This document shows positions 8,998-18,190 of a stretch of 64,000 bases of DNA, one piece after another. How positions within the stretch are numbered: position 1 is the first letter of the stretch; each line of letters starts with the position of its first letter. A program made the translations under genes and the position numbers. Source of the DNA: Methylocystis sp. (GTDB taxonomy: Bacteria; Pseudomonadota; Alphaproteobacteria; Rhizobiales; Beijerinckiaceae). Under the pieces are notes generated by a model. The model searched no databases and had not been told where the DNA came from. It worked only from the letters and a program-made list of their open reading frames with translations. Location: the NCBI GenBank assembly GCA_022843405.1, contig JALHNQ010000009.1, forward strand, positions 19,023 through 83,022, in the 5' to 3' direction.

Positions 8998-9286
8998 GGC
9001 GAATCCTCCGATAAATAGATCTACGCAATTGACGACGCGCCTCCGCCGAATATGCGGCGCAGGCGTTCAGTCGACGGCGACAAGTCTATCCGCCATTTGC
9101 GCGAGCGTGAATGCGTCGGCCTAAAAAAGTTCGATGGGGAACGGACCGCTCGGCCATCCAGCGTTGGGGCCCGGCGCAAAGGCGCATAATGCGATCGATC
9201 TCAAAAGTCTGTCGTGTGATCGATGCGAACGCTCAAATTTGCTTCGGCGGGACGCGCGCCGGGCGGCGACGCGCCGCCTTTCAATG

Positions 9287-10072
9287 TTACGACGCTTGAA
9301 AAGCCAAACGGGCGCGCGCGCCCGGTCGGCCGCATTGCTCCGCGAGATGCGCAACGCTCTCGACATGCACATTCCGCGTCTCGGTGCGCACGCCGTGGAC
9401 GCGCAGCTTGGCGAAGGCCCGCGACAGCGTTTCCTGCTTGACGCCAAGACGCGCAGCGATGAGGCGCTTGTCATAAGGCAGGCGGAAGCGGCAGCGGTCC
9501 TCGTCCGGCGGGCAAAGGGCGAGCAGAAAATGGGCAAGGCGCTGATCGGCGTTCTGGCTCTTGAGCGACTCAATCTCGCCGACGAGACGCGCGATTCTCT
9601 CCTTGGAGTCCCGAAGCACCGCGGCGCAGAGCGAGGGCGATTCCTTGATCTGCCGCGCGAAGCGCGGCGCGGGGAGTTTGAGCGCCTTTGCGGCGCCGAC
9701 CGCTTCCGCCGAAACCGCGTGGATCTCGTCGCCGCCGGCGGGGGCTTCGCCGATCATTTCGCCGTCCGAACGAATGCCGATGAGCGTTTGGCGTCCGGAA
9801 GGCGCCATGCGCATCAGCTTCACATAGCCGCTCATGACGAATGAGACGTCCGTGACGCCGGCGCCCTGATGAAAAAGCGTATCGCCGTCTTGGAGCGATT
9901 CGATCCTGGCGTCGGCTGAGAGCCGCGACAGCGTCGCTTCGTCGACATCCGCGAAGAGCGGCGCTTTGCGTAGTTCGTCGGGGCCCGCCGGCAAAGACGC
10001 ACGTGAACCGGCCCGTCCCTTTCGCCGGACGGCGTCATAGCGTTGCGCCGCGCGGCTGGTATCGATCGTCAA
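9287..10072 (-). CDS. Crp/Fnr-family transcription regulator
   Basis: A 261-residue regulator with an N-terminal cyclic-nucleotide-type beta roll (about residues 35-150), a dimer helix, and a C-terminal Crp-type helix-turn-helix containing PYDKRLIAARLGVKQETLSRAFAKL (about 199-223). The recognition helix resembles the NnrR/Dnr branch that senses nitrogen oxides, and no Fnr-type N-terminal Cys cluster is visible. The start is a TTG at 10072; AAGGA lies upstream, but no ATG is available before the domain. A 9-bp-arm palindrome 37 bases upstream could be its own operator. Confidence 0.82.
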   Translation of the reverse strand: MTIDTSRAAQRYDAVRRKGRAGSRASLPAGPDELRKAPLFADVDEATLSRLSADARIESLQDGDTLFHQGAGVTDVSFVMSGYVKLMRMAPSGRQTLIGIRSDGEMIGEAPAGGDEIHAVSAEAVGAAKALKLPAPRFARQIKESPSLCAAVLRDSKERIARLVGEIESLKSQNADQRLAHFLLALCPPDEDRCRFRLPYDKRLIAARLGVKQETLSRAFAKLRVHGVRTETRNVHVESVAHLAEQCGRPGARARLAFQAS

Positions 10073-10108
10073 GCTCGCGCATCCTTTTCGAAGCGCAGCA
10101 ACTCATGC

Positions 10109-10129
10109 GCGTCATTCAATGAATGACGC
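10109..10129 (-). promoter_or_regulatory. palindrome upstream of the Crp/Fnr gene
   Basis: GCGTCATTC-AAT-GAATGACGC is a perfect inverted repeat with 9-base arms. It lies 37 bases ahead of the regulator's TTG start, where an autoregulatory operator would be expected. It does not match the classical Fnr or Crp half-sites. Confidence 0.4.
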
Positions 10130-10251
10130 GACAATGAAGCGGAGGCGCCGCCGCTCCCTCCTGCGCATATTCGATAATGCCGCCAACAGGAAGGCTAACG
10201 CGAACCGTCACACGGCGAAAGGCGGTGACGCGGGACAAACCGTCGCATGAG

Positions 10252-10908
10252 TCAGGTCCGTTTGCCGCCGCGCTCCAAAAGAAACACCGCCTGTTCGCCG
10301 AAAAGATTCCAGACCCACCAGGGGGCGTTGAAGCGAATCGGCGCGCCGGCGCGGTCCAACGCGGCGCCGCGCTCGATATGAGCGCCGAGCTCGTCGACAA
10401 GTTCGACGAAGTCGCGAATGGTGCAAAGATGGATGTTGGGCGTGTCGTGCCAATGATAGAGTAGATGGCCGGTCACCGGCATTCGGCCGGTCAGGCTGAG
10501 TTGGGCGCGCACCCGCCAATAGCCGAAATTTGGAAATGAAACGATGGCGCGACGTCCGATGCGCAGCATATTGGTCAGCGCCGCGCGCGGACGCCTGGTC
10601 GCCTGAAGCGTCTGCGAGAGAATCACATAATCGAAGCCGTCATCGGGATAATCGGAAAGGTCGGTGTCGGCGTCGCCCTGAATGACGGACAGTCCCTTGG
10701 CGACGCATTCATTGACGCCGCGCTGCGAGAGTTCGACGCCGCGGCCGTCCACGCCCTTTTTTTGGGCGAGAAGCTGCAGCAAGGAGCCGTCGCCGCAGCC
10801 GACGTCAAGAACGCGCGCGCCGGGCGCGACCATCTCAGCGATGACGGCGAGATCGAGGCGCGGTTGATCGCGCGGCGGCGCAGGCTCCTCCGCTGGCGTG
10901 AAGTTCAT
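10252..10908 (-). CDS. metW: MetW, methionine biosynthesis protein
   Basis: A class I SAM-dependent methyltransferase-fold protein of the MetW family, a partner of MetX in methionine synthesis. The SAM-binding motif [15 protein letters not shown] is near residues 34-48, and the body shows the family's [19 protein letters not shown]. Length is 218 residues. Its ATG overlaps the metX stop as ATGA, so the two are translationally coupled. Its biochemical role is thought to be to support homoserine acylation by MetX rather than methyl transfer. Confidence 0.93.
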   Translation of the reverse strand: MNFTPAEEPAPPRDQPRLDLAVIAEMVAPGARVLDVGCGDGSLLQLLAQKKGVDGRGVELSQRGVNECVAKGLSVIQGDADTDLSDYPDDGFDYVILSQTLQATRRPRAALTNMLRIGRRAIVSFPNFGYWRVRAQLSLTGRMPVTGHLLYHWHDTPNIHLCTIRDFVELVDELGAHIERGAALDRAGAPIRFNAPWWVWNLFGEQAVFLLERGGKRT

Positions 10909-12134
10909 TTCGAGTTTCCGTGCGCCGCAAGGCCGCGCGCCGCCGCGGCCGAGTCGAGAAAGCCGCGCGTCGTCGCGATAAACATCGGCTCATGCAGCAA
11001 GAAGGCGTCGTGTCCCTTGTCGGATTCGATCTCGACGAAGGACACCGAGGCGCCGCCAGCGTTGAGCGCATGAACGATGGCACGCGAATCCGAGGTCGGA
11101 TAAAGCCAGTCCGACGTGAAGGAGACGACGCAAAAACGCGTCTTGATATCCTTGAACGCCATGGCCAATGACCCGCCATAATCGGCGGCGAGATCGAAAT
11201 AGTCGCAGGCGCGGGTAACGAAGAGATAGGAATTGGCGTCGAAGCGCTCGACGAAGGCGAGGCCCTGATAGCGCAGATAATTCTCGACCTGAAAATCGGC
11301 GTCGAAGGAGAAGGTCGGCGCGCTGCGGTCCTGCAGCTTGCGGCCGAACTTGCGCTGCAAGGCCGCTTCCGAGAGATAGGTGATATGCGCCGACATGCGC
11401 GCCACCGCGAGACCCTTCTCGGGCCGCACGCCCTGTTCCTGATAGCGTCCCGAGCGCCAATCGGGATCGGCCATGACCGCCTGCCGGCCGACTTCGTGAA
11501 GGGCGATGTTCTGCGCCGAATGTTTGGCGGCGGTCGCGATCGGCATGGCCGAAAACACCCGCTTCGGGTAGCTCGCGGCCCATTGCAGCACCTGCATGCC
11601 GCCCATCGAGCCGCCGGCGACGCAAAACAGCGTCTCGATCCCAAAATGATCGATGAGCATCGCCTGCGCTCGCACCATGTCGCGGATGGTGACGACGGGA
11701 AAGTCGAGCCCATAGGGCTTGCCGGTCGCGGGACTGATCGACGATGGCCCGGTCGTGCCCATGCAGCCGCCGACGACATTGGAGCAGATGAGGAAATAGC
11801 GATCGGTGTCGAAAGGCTTGCCGGGACCGACCATCGCCTCCCACCAGCCGGCCTTGCCGGTGACGGGATGAACGCCCGCCGCATATTGGTCGCCGGTGAG
11901 CGCGTGGCAGAGCAGAATCGCGTTGCTGCGCGCGGCGTTGAGCGCGCCATAGGTCTCATAGGCGATGGCGAGCGGCGCGATGCGGCCGCCCCCATCGGTC
12001 AGAAGCGGGCGGTCGGGCTCAAAAACAACGGTTTTCGGGGCGAAGCCCTCGCCGGAAGTGGGCCGCGTTTCTGACACGATGGACAAGAGATCTTCCCAAG
12101 CGTTCGATATGCCGAACATTTCGTTCGGCAACAT
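10905..12134 (-). CDS. metX: homoserine O-acetyltransferase (or succinyltransferase)
   Basis: Acylates L-homoserine as the first dedicated step of methionine synthesis. The alpha/beta-hydrolase fold shows the nucleophile elbow [13 protein letters not shown], the acid region [10 protein letters not shown] and the C-terminal His in [12 protein letters not shown]. The start is uncertain among ATG 12134, ATG 12119 and a TTG at 12158; 12134 gives 409 residues. Some MetX-family members use succinyl-CoA, so the acyl donor is not certain. The region upstream is unusual: a low-GC insert and a second copy of a hydrolase 3' end begin 55 bases away. Confidence 0.93.
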   Translation of the reverse strand: MLPNEMFGISNAWEDLLSIVSETRPTSGEGFAPKTVVFEPDRPLLTDGGGRIAPLAIAYETYGALNAARSNAILLCHALTGDQYAAGVHPVTGKAGWWEAMVGPGKPFDTDRYFLICSNVVGGCMGTTGPSSISPATGKPYGLDFPVVTIRDMVRAQAMLIDHFGIETLFCVAGGSMGGMQVLQWAASYPKRVFSAMPIATAAKHSAQNIALHEVGRQAVMADPDWRSGRYQEQGVRPEKGLAVARMSAHITYLSEAALQRKFGRKLQDRSAPTFSFDADFQVENYLRYQGLAFVERFDANSYLFVTRACDYFDLAADYGGSLAMAFKDIKTRFCVVSFTSDWLYPTSDSRAIVHALNAGGASVSFVEIESDKGHDAFLLHEPMFIATTRGFLDSAAAARGLAAHGNSK

Positions 12135-12188
12135 CGATGCGGCCGGCGGAGGTGTCAAGCGCCGTGCGGCGGCGCCATCACGCAGCGC

Positions 12189-12269
12189 CGGCCTTCAATC
12201 GAAAAGAGTCGGCGGGGGCGCGCTCATCGTCTCGACGGCGGCGGCGAGTTGCGCGAGGTCTTCGGGCCA
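12189..12269 (-). pseudogene. 3'-end remnant of an alpha/beta-hydrolase gene
   Basis: Read on the minus strand this segment encodes EDLAQLAAAVETMSAPPPTLFD followed by a stop. It matches the last residues of the intact hydrolase gene at 13212-14087, except that a three-codon GEP block is missing and there are a few base changes. Homology stops abruptly at about 12269. It is best seen as the old 3' end left behind, or brought in, when the low-GC DNA between the two copies was inserted. It also acts as one arm of a direct repeat. Confidence 0.7.
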
Positions 12270-12500
12270 TCCTCCGCCGGGTCGGCAATTTCTTGCGTCG
12301 GAGATCGTTAACGTCCGTCGCTACTCGCGATAATTCATCGGTCCAGATGTGGTTGCGACAATTAGACCGGGGTTTGTGAAGGAAAAAAATCACTTTTTTC
12401 TTGACGGGGACCCCACACTGCGGAAGATTTCAATTAAGACAAGAGTTCGTATTTATAGAATTTGAAATCCTACGGGATTTCTAAACTTCAGGAGAAGTAC
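12270..12500. other. AT-rich leader of the inserted segment
   Basis: No gene is seen here. Base composition drops sharply compared with the flanks, including a run of seven A at about 12383 and an AT-rich stretch from 12430. A GAAATCC-TACG-GGATTTC inverted repeat is at about 12464-12481, just ahead of the ribosome site of the secreted-protein gene. This probably holds the promoter of that gene. Confidence 0.45.
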
Positions 12501-13061
12501 ATGTTTAATATAACTTCACGATTTTTGGTCATTTGTGCATATTTCATTATTGGCACAACAGTAGCATTTGCCGCCTGCACAATTCCGTCAGGATCATATT
12601 CTGGTAAAGGCGGCGGAACTGTATATTTTACCGGTGGCGTGCCGGCGCCGGTTATCCATGCCGTTTCGCACATTGTCTCATTCCCTGTATTTCCCTCGAC
12701 CTCGTCGGGTGGGACTTTTACAATGTTCACCAAATTTTCTGCCACTCCGCCGAATTCGGCTAGCCCATCTGGCGATACAACCAAGCCCGCCTTTGGGCAA
12801 ATGCCTACCGGAACAGTTTCAGCTATCTCCAATTGGAACCCGACAACCTGCCAAGGGAACATAACCGTTAACGGAACCGGGTTCATCAGGTCCCTTACAT
12901 GCAGCGACCCCTCTACCTGCACGCTGGATTCACCGGGAGTGCTACAAAATAAATTCGTGTATTTGTTCACAAGCGCCGACTCGGGCAATCACATCGTCAT
13001 AGTAGAATCGAGTCTCAACGGCTACACTGTTAACTCCCCCATAGAACTTTGGCGACAATGA
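12501..13061 (+). CDS. secreted protein of unknown function in low-GC insert
   Basis: A 186-residue protein with a textbook signal peptide (about residues 1-23, cut near AFAA). The mature part is rich in Ser, Thr, Gly and Pro, has little charge, and contains Cys near its start (ACTIPSG) and in the pairs TTCQGN and LTCSDPSTCTLD. It looks like a secreted beta-rich surface protein, but no family was recognised. CAGGAGAAGTAC ahead of ATG 12501 is a good ribosome site, and 13 in-frame codons upstream are ignored. Codon use is AT-richer than all neighbours, which points to recent acquisition. Confidence 0.72.
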   Translation: MFNITSRFLVICAYFIIGTTVAFAACTIPSGSYSGKGGGTVYFTGGVPAPVIHAVSHIVSFPVFPSTSSGGTFTMFTKFSATPPNSASPSGDTTKPAFGQMPTGTVSAISNWNPTTCQGNITVNGTGFIRSLTCSDPSTCTLDSPGVLQNKFVYLFTSADSGNHIVIVESSLNGYTVNSPIELWRQ

Positions 13062-13206
13062 CGGGCCGCGTATGGAGAGCTGACCTGGCGAGTGACGAAG
13101 CGATACGGCGCCCTGATCGATATCGAGCTCCCTAATCGACAATCGCCGCCTTGTTCTGACGGAAGTAGGTCAGGAGAGCTTGCGCCAGTCGCCAAAGGCG
13201 ACGCGC

Positions 13207-13299
13207 GGCCTTCAATCGAAAAGCGTAGGCGGCGGCTCGCCCGGCGGCGGCGCGCTCATCGTCTCGACGGCGGCGGCGAGCTGCGCGAGGTCTTCGGTC
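13207..13299 (-). repeat. direct repeat partner of 12189-12269
   Basis: This stretch is the 3' end of the intact hydrolase gene and is nearly identical to 12189-12269 apart from a 9-base block absent there. The two copies lie about 1 kb apart in the same orientation and bracket the low-GC insert. Confidence 0.75.
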
Positions 13300-14087
13300 C
13301 GCGACAGCCGGTGGTCGCCGTCGGCGATGAAGGTCAGCGTCACGGGGTCGGCGTTCAGATGTTCGACGATCGTCAGCGCATGGCGCCAGGGCACGGTTTC
13401 ATCGCGCATGCCCTGCAGAATATGCACGCGGGCATAAGCGCGGATCAGGCCGCCGAGCATCAGATGATCGCGTCCCTCTTCGATCAGCCGCCTTGTGACC
13501 GGCCCGTGATCCGGCTCCTTGGCGGGCAAAACGCCCTTTTCCATCAGTTCGCGGCGGGTGGCTTCGTCGAAGCCTTCCCACATCAGCGCCTCGGTGAAAT
13601 CGACCGCCGGGGCGAGGAGAATGAGCCCCGCGAGCCGCGCGCTCTCGCCTTTTGCGGCGAGCCGGCGCGCCAGAAGCAGCGCGAGCCAGCCGCCCATCGA
13701 ACTGCCCAGCACGATCTGCGGCCCATGGGTCGAGCGCTCGAAGACGGCGAGGCTCTGCTCCAGCCAGTCGCCGATGCAACCGTCCTCGAAACGCCCCGCC
13801 GAGCGGCCATGGCCGGAATAGTCGAAGCGCACATATGCGCGCCCACGCGCGCGCGCCCATTCGTCGAGAAAGCTCGCCTTGGCTCCCTCCATATCGGAGG
13901 CGAAGCCGCCGAGCCAGACGAGGCCGGGAGCTGTCGCGTCTTCGGAGGCGGCGGGACGCAAGCGCCGGGCGATGCGCCAGGCGCCGCCGGCGGGATTTTC
14001 AATGTCGAGGAAGTCGAGAGCGTCCGGCAAGCGGGTCCGATTGCTATCTAAGGAGGCGTCATCATTGAAATTAAGCGTTCTGCTCAT
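13212..14087 (-). CDS. alpha/beta hydrolase
   Basis: A 291-residue cytosolic alpha/beta hydrolase of the ABHD10/dienelactone-type group. The nucleophile elbow is GSSMGGWLALL (about residue 130), preceded by VRFDYSGHGRSAG, and the C-terminal acid and His lie in QGMRDETVPW and ADGDHRLSR. ATG 14087 is preferred to a TTG seven codons upstream. Its 3' end is duplicated at 12189-12269, and metX lies beyond that copy in the same direction, so the two genes may once have been adjacent and co-transcribed. Substrate unknown; a thioesterase role is possible. Confidence 0.85.
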   Translation of the reverse strand: MSRTLNFNDDASLDSNRTRLPDALDFLDIENPAGGAWRIARRLRPAASEDATAPGLVWLGGFASDMEGAKASFLDEWARARGRAYVRFDYSGHGRSAGRFEDGCIGDWLEQSLAVFERSTHGPQIVLGSSMGGWLALLLARRLAAKGESARLAGLILLAPAVDFTEALMWEGFDEATRRELMEKGVLPAKEPDHGPVTRRLIEEGRDHLMLGGLIRAYARVHILQGMRDETVPWRHALTIVEHLNADPVTLTFIADGDHRLSRTEDLAQLAAAVETMSAPPPGEPPPTLFD

Positions 14088-14158
14088 AGTTGGTAAAGAA
14101 TCTCGCAACAGAATGCGAGGGCCGGACGATTCTGTCCGGGGCCCGCATTAGCCTAGCG

Positions 14159-15382
14159 ATGTCGCAACCGCTCGCCCCGATCGTCTCCGCCGAGCAACCG
14201 CTGGCCGGCCGAACGATCCTGCAGATCGTGCCCGACCTCCAGTCGGGCGGGGCGGAGCGCGCCGCGGTGGACGTCGCCGAGGCGCTGAGCCGGGTGGGCG
14301 CACGCTGCCTCGTCGCGTCGCGCGGCGGACGCATGGTCAGCGAATTGCAGTCCAAGGGCGGCGTCTGGGCGCCTTTTCCGGCGGCGACGAAAAATCCCTT
14401 CGCGATGGCGCTGAATTCCGTGCAGCTGGCCCGGATCATCCGCGACGAGGGCGTCGACATCGTTCATGCGCGTTCGCGCGCGCCCGCCTGGGTGGCCTAT
14501 TACGCCGCGCGACAGACCGGCGCGAAGCTAGTGACGACCTATCACAGCGCCTATGGCGGGGCGTCGGCGATCAAGCTGCGCTACAACGCCATCATGGCGG
14601 CAGGCGACGCCGTGATCGCGATTTCGGAATTTGCCGCGCAGCGCATTCGGGACCTGCATCCGGAATGCGCCTCGCGCATCGTCGTCGTTCCTCGCGGCGC
14701 GGATCTGCGCGCCTTTTCGCCGACCGCCGTCGACCAGCGCCGCGTCGAGCGCTTGCGGGCGGCATGGGGCATGGCGCCCTATGACCGGGTCGTGCTGCTG
14801 CCCTCGCGGCTTTCGGCGCGCAAGGGCCATCCAGTTCTGATTGAGGCGGCCAAGCGCCTGATCAAGGAAGGCTTTCCCGATCTGCGCGTCGTCTTTGTCG
14901 GCGACCCGCATAGCGAGTCCTTTCGCCGCGCCATCGAGGCGCAGATCGAGCGCGCCGGGCTGCGCGGCGTCGTTCGCCACGTCGGCTATTGTGAGGACAT
15001 GCCCGCCGCCTATCTCGCCGCCGCCGTCATCGTCGCGCCGGCGACCGAGCCGGAGGCTTTCGGGCGGATCGCGGTCGAGGCGCAGGCGATGGGCGCGCCG
15101 GCGATCATCTCCGACATCGGCGCCGCGCCGGAAATCGTTCTGGCGCCGCCGCAGACCTCGCGCCAGCTCGCGACGGGTTGGCGGACGCCGCCGGGCGATC
15201 CGGTCGCCCTGGCCAACGCGATCGCCGAGGCGCTGACCATGAAAGCCTCGGCGCGCGACGAAATGGCGCTGCGGGCGCGCAAATATGTGCAGGAGCGCTT
15301 CTCGGTGGAGGAGATGCAGCGCGCGACGCTGCAAGTCTATGAGCGACTTCTCGGGCTCTCGCCGCCCGGTCAGCCGAGCTGA
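14159..15382 (+). CDS. glycosyltransferase family 4
   Basis: A 407-residue GT-B glycosyltransferase. The N-terminal Rossmann half contains LQIVPDLQSGGAERAAVDVAE (about residues 22-42), and the C-terminal Glycos_transf_1 half has VLLPSRLSARKGHPVLIEA and the nucleotide-sugar motif EPEAFGRIAVEAQAMGAP. It probably adds a sugar to a surface glycan or lipid on the cytosolic face. A TTG start at 14090 would overlap the divergent hydrolase gene, so ATG 14159 is preferred although its ribosome site is weak. No other glycan genes flank it. Confidence 0.88.
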   Translation: MSQPLAPIVSAEQPLAGRTILQIVPDLQSGGAERAAVDVAEALSRVGARCLVASRGGRMVSELQSKGGVWAPFPAATKNPFAMALNSVQLARIIRDEGVDIVHARSRAPAWVAYYAARQTGAKLVTTYHSAYGGASAIKLRYNAIMAAGDAVIAISEFAAQRIRDLHPECASRIVVVPRGADLRAFSPTAVDQRRVERLRAAWGMAPYDRVVLLPSRLSARKGHPVLIEAAKRLIKEGFPDLRVVFVGDPHSESFRRAIEAQIERAGLRGVVRHVGYCEDMPAAYLAAAVIVAPATEPEAFGRIAVEAQAMGAPAIISDIGAAPEIVLAPPQTSRQLATGWRTPPGDPVALANAIAEALTMKASARDEMALRARKYVQERFSVEEMQRATLQVYERLLGLSPPGQPS

Positions 15383-15474
15383 CGCGTCGTTTCGAATGCC
15401 GCCCGGGTCTGATGATTCGACAATCAGCGGCGCCAGCCTCTAACATTGACGCGTCAACACAATGGAGCGATCGA

Positions 15475-15915
15475 ATGAAGAGGCGTGGCGTCTTCGATCT
15501 TCCCTGGCGGCGAGGCTTCGCCGTCGCGCTTCTTACGATCGCGGGGGCCTCCGCCGCTCACGCCGGCGGCGGCGAGCCCTATGGAATCTGGCTGCGGCCC
15601 GAAGCCGGTCAGCAGTTCAGCTTCTACGACTGCGGCGGTCTGCTCTGCGCCAAGCTGGTTTCGGTTCGAAACGCCGAGGAACAGCACGCGGTCGGCACGG
15701 TCATCCTGCGCGGCGCGTCAAAGAGCGGCGCCAGGGAATGGCGCGGCAAGCTGTACAACACCAAAGACGGCAACGTCTATGACGGCGTCATCACTCTGAA
15801 ATCCGCCAATGAGTTGACGCTGAAGGGTTGTCTTTGGGGCGTGATCTGCAAGGGCGAGACCTGGCGCAGAGCGGGGGGCGCAAAAGCGCAGGACTCGGGC
15901 GGCGCCGAGGAATAG
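15475..15915 (+). CDS. DUF2147-family secreted protein
   Basis: A 146-residue exported protein. A signal peptide (about residues 1-26, ending SAAHAG) is followed by a DUF2147 domain, recognised by GEPYGIWLRPEAG, an internal CGGLLCAKL pair, the LYNTKDGNVYDGVITL segment and the terminal LKGCLWGVICKGETWRR. DUF2147 proteins are small periplasmic beta barrels of unknown function. GGAG seven bases before ATG 15475 selects this start over one 21 codons upstream. Confidence 0.82.
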   Translation: MKRRGVFDLPWRRGFAVALLTIAGASAAHAGGGEPYGIWLRPEAGQQFSFYDCGGLLCAKLVSVRNAEEQHAVGTVILRGASKSGAREWRGKLYNTKDGNVYDGVITLKSANELTLKGCLWGVICKGETWRRAGGAKAQDSGGAEE

Positions 15916-16179
15916 GCGTCGCAACGATCGTCCCGCATGTCATGTTCCAATCGCTTTTATCAAAATGTCTGACGCCGGCTCGGTTCGTTTCGCCGAGTGG
16001 CTATCGCATCAGATAGAGTTCCGTCGTCAATCGGATTGATTTTGTGCGCAGCGCCAGGGTTGCGCCTGTGGGCGAGGCCCCCAAGCTCGCCCGGCGGCGC
16101 GACTCTTGCTGTCTTTATCGCCCAATCGCCGTGTGATCCATTTAACATCCGCGCGGACACGCGCGGACGACGAGGCGGC

Positions 16180-18036
16180 ATGACGAACTCCTTCCATCTT
16201 GAATCCTATCGCGAGGCGCTGGTCTTTCTCGCCACGGCGGGCGTCGTCGTCCCGCTGTTTCATCGCATCAAGCTTTCGCCGGTGCTGGGCTTTCTCTTCG
16301 CCGGCGCGGCGCTGGGGCCGTTCGGCCTCGGCCGATTCGCGCAGGACCATGAATGGGCAAGCGATGTCACCATCGCCAATGGCGAAGGCCTTTCCGATCT
16401 TGCCGAATTCGGGCTGGTGTTCCTGCTGTTCATGATCGGGCTGGAACTGTCCTGGGAGCGTCTTGCGCGCATGCGACGGCTCGTCTTCGGACTGGGCCTG
16501 GCGCAGGTCGTGCTCTGCGCCGGCGTGCTCGCGGCGGTGGGCTATTATTACTTCCACGTCCAGCTTGGACCGGCGCTGCTGATGGGTCTGGCGCTCGCCA
16601 TGTCGTCGACGGCGGTGGTCCTGCCGGTGCTCGCCGAGGCGCGGCGCTTGAACAAGACCTCCGGGCGCGTCGCCTTCTCGGTGTTGCTGCTGCAGGACCT
16701 CGCCGTGGCGCCGGCGCTGTTTCTGGTTTCGGCGCTCGCCGAGGCCAAGACCGGCGGCTTCACCGCCGAACAGGCGGCCTGGGCGTTCGGACGCGCCTTC
16801 GTCGCCATGGGCGCGCTGATTTTCATCGGACGGCTGCTGCTGCGGCCGCTGTTTCGCATGGTGGCGGCCGTGCAATTGACCGAACTCTTTATGGCCGCCT
16901 GCCTGCTGGTCGTCATCGGCGAGGCGGCGCTCTCCGCGGCCGCCGGATTCTCGATGGGCCTCGGGGCCTTCATCGCCGGCCTGCTCCTCGCCGAGACGGA
17001 ATTCCGGCGCGAGGTCGAGGTGACGATCGAACCGTTCAAAGGCCTGCTGCTCGGCCTCTTCTTCGTTTCGGTCGGCGCCGGCCTCGATATCGGCGCGGTC
17101 GCCGCCGACCCTTTGCCGATTTTCGTTTACGCTGTGGGGCTGATCGCCGTTAAGGGCGCGATCACCTTCGCTCTGGCGCGCCTCTTCGACATCGACTGGC
17201 GGCCCGCCACGGAAGCGGCGCTGCTGCTGGCGCCGGGCGGCGAATTCGCCTTCGCCCTGCTGACCTCGGCGATGGCGGTCGGCGTGCTGCCAGGCCACAA
17301 TGGCGCCGACGCGATGATCGTCGTCACCATCAGCATTTTCGCCATTCCATGGCTCGGGCGCCTCGGCGCGGCGCTCTCGCCGCCGACGACGGAAGCGGAG
17401 GACGAACAGCTTTACGCCGAACTCGCGCCCTCAGCCGAGATCGGGGAGAACCGCGTCGTCATCGTCGGCTATGGCAGGATCGGCGGGCTCGTCGGCGAAA
17501 TGCTGAAGCGCCATGACATCCCCTTCGTCGCGATCGAAAGCGTCGTGTCGCTCGTCACCGAGGCGCGGGAGGACGGCGTCGAAATCTACTGGGGCAACGC
17601 CACGCGGCGCGATTTCCTGATGCGCTGCGGGCTGGAGCAGGCGCGCGCGCTGGTGGTGACGATCGAAAACGCCCATGCGGCCGGTGAGATCGTTCGTCTC
17701 GCGCATGAGATTCGCGGCGATCTGACGATCGTCGCGCGCGCCCGCGACGCGCATCACGCGACCGAGCTTTACAAATTTGGCGCGACGGACGCCATTCCCG
17801 AAACGGTCGAAGCAAGTCTGCAACTCGCCGAAACCGTGCTCGTCGATATCGGCGTGCCGATGGGCTATGTCATCGCCTCGATCCATGAAAAGCGCGACGA
17901 ATTCCGCAAACTGCTGCAGCCGTCCAATGAGAAGGCGCGCGTGCGGCAGGCCGAGCGCAACCGCAAGATCAGGCGCGAACATGCGCGCCAGCGCATCTCG
18001 GGCCGCGCGGCGGAGGAGAGCGGGGAGGAGGGGTAG
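16180..18036 (+). CDS. CPA2 cation:proton antiporter, KefB/YbaL type
   Basis: A 618-residue monovalent cation:proton antiporter-2 family protein. Residues about 1-385 form the Na+/H+-exchanger domain with roughly 12 membrane spans, and about 412-530 a TrkA-N (RCK) domain with the NAD-binding motif VVIVGYGRIGGLVGEML. A charged C-terminal tail follows. Such proteins export K+ or Na+ in exchange for H+ and are gated by nucleotide or glutathione. A short GAGGCGGC precedes ATG 16180. The reading frame is open upstream for 61 codons, but that part is not membrane-like and is left out. Confidence 0.9.
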   Translation: MTNSFHLESYREALVFLATAGVVVPLFHRIKLSPVLGFLFAGAALGPFGLGRFAQDHEWASDVTIANGEGLSDLAEFGLVFLLFMIGLELSWERLARMRRLVFGLGLAQVVLCAGVLAAVGYYYFHVQLGPALLMGLALAMSSTAVVLPVLAEARRLNKTSGRVAFSVLLLQDLAVAPALFLVSALAEAKTGGFTAEQAAWAFGRAFVAMGALIFIGRLLLRPLFRMVAAVQLTELFMAACLLVVIGEAALSAAAGFSMGLGAFIAGLLLAETEFRREVEVTIEPFKGLLLGLFFVSVGAGLDIGAVAADPLPIFVYAVGLIAVKGAITFALARLFDIDWRPATEAALLLAPGGEFAFALLTSAMAVGVLPGHNGADAMIVVTISIFAIPWLGRLGAALSPPTTEAEDEQLYAELAPSAEIGENRVVIVGYGRIGGLVGEMLKRHDIPFVAIESVVSLVTEAREDGVEIYWGNATRRDFLMRCGLEQARALVVTIENAHAAGEIVRLAHEIRGDLTIVARARDAHHATELYKFGATDAIPETVEASLQLAETVLVDIGVPMGYVIASIHEKRDEFRKLLQPSNEKARVRQAERNRKIRREHARQRISGRAAEESGEEG

Positions 18037-18138
18037 CGCGCGCTGCGAAAGCAGGAGTGAATATGATTGCGTGTTCATAGCTAGAGGACAGGCGGCGAAC
18101 GCAATTGTAACTTGATGGATACGGCTTCCGAATCGATT

Positions 18139-18144
18139 TATAAT
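18139..18144 (+). promoter_or_regulatory. possible -10 box of the 1254-residue gene
   Basis: A perfect TATAAT hexamer lies 47 bases before the ATG at 18191, in an AT-rich stretch. The nearest -35-like TTGATG (18112-18117) is 21 bases away, longer than usual, so this is only a candidate. Confidence 0.25.
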
Positions 18145-18190
18145 TGCGAATGCTCATCAGCAAATTTGTGATGTTGAACAAACGCGCCTC

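Noticed and set aside
12135..12280. Possible SAM-II riboswitch before metX, as known in other alphaproteobacteria
   Set aside because: The conserved SAM-II loops and pseudoknot sequence are not present; the region is a hydrolase 3' end fragment instead.
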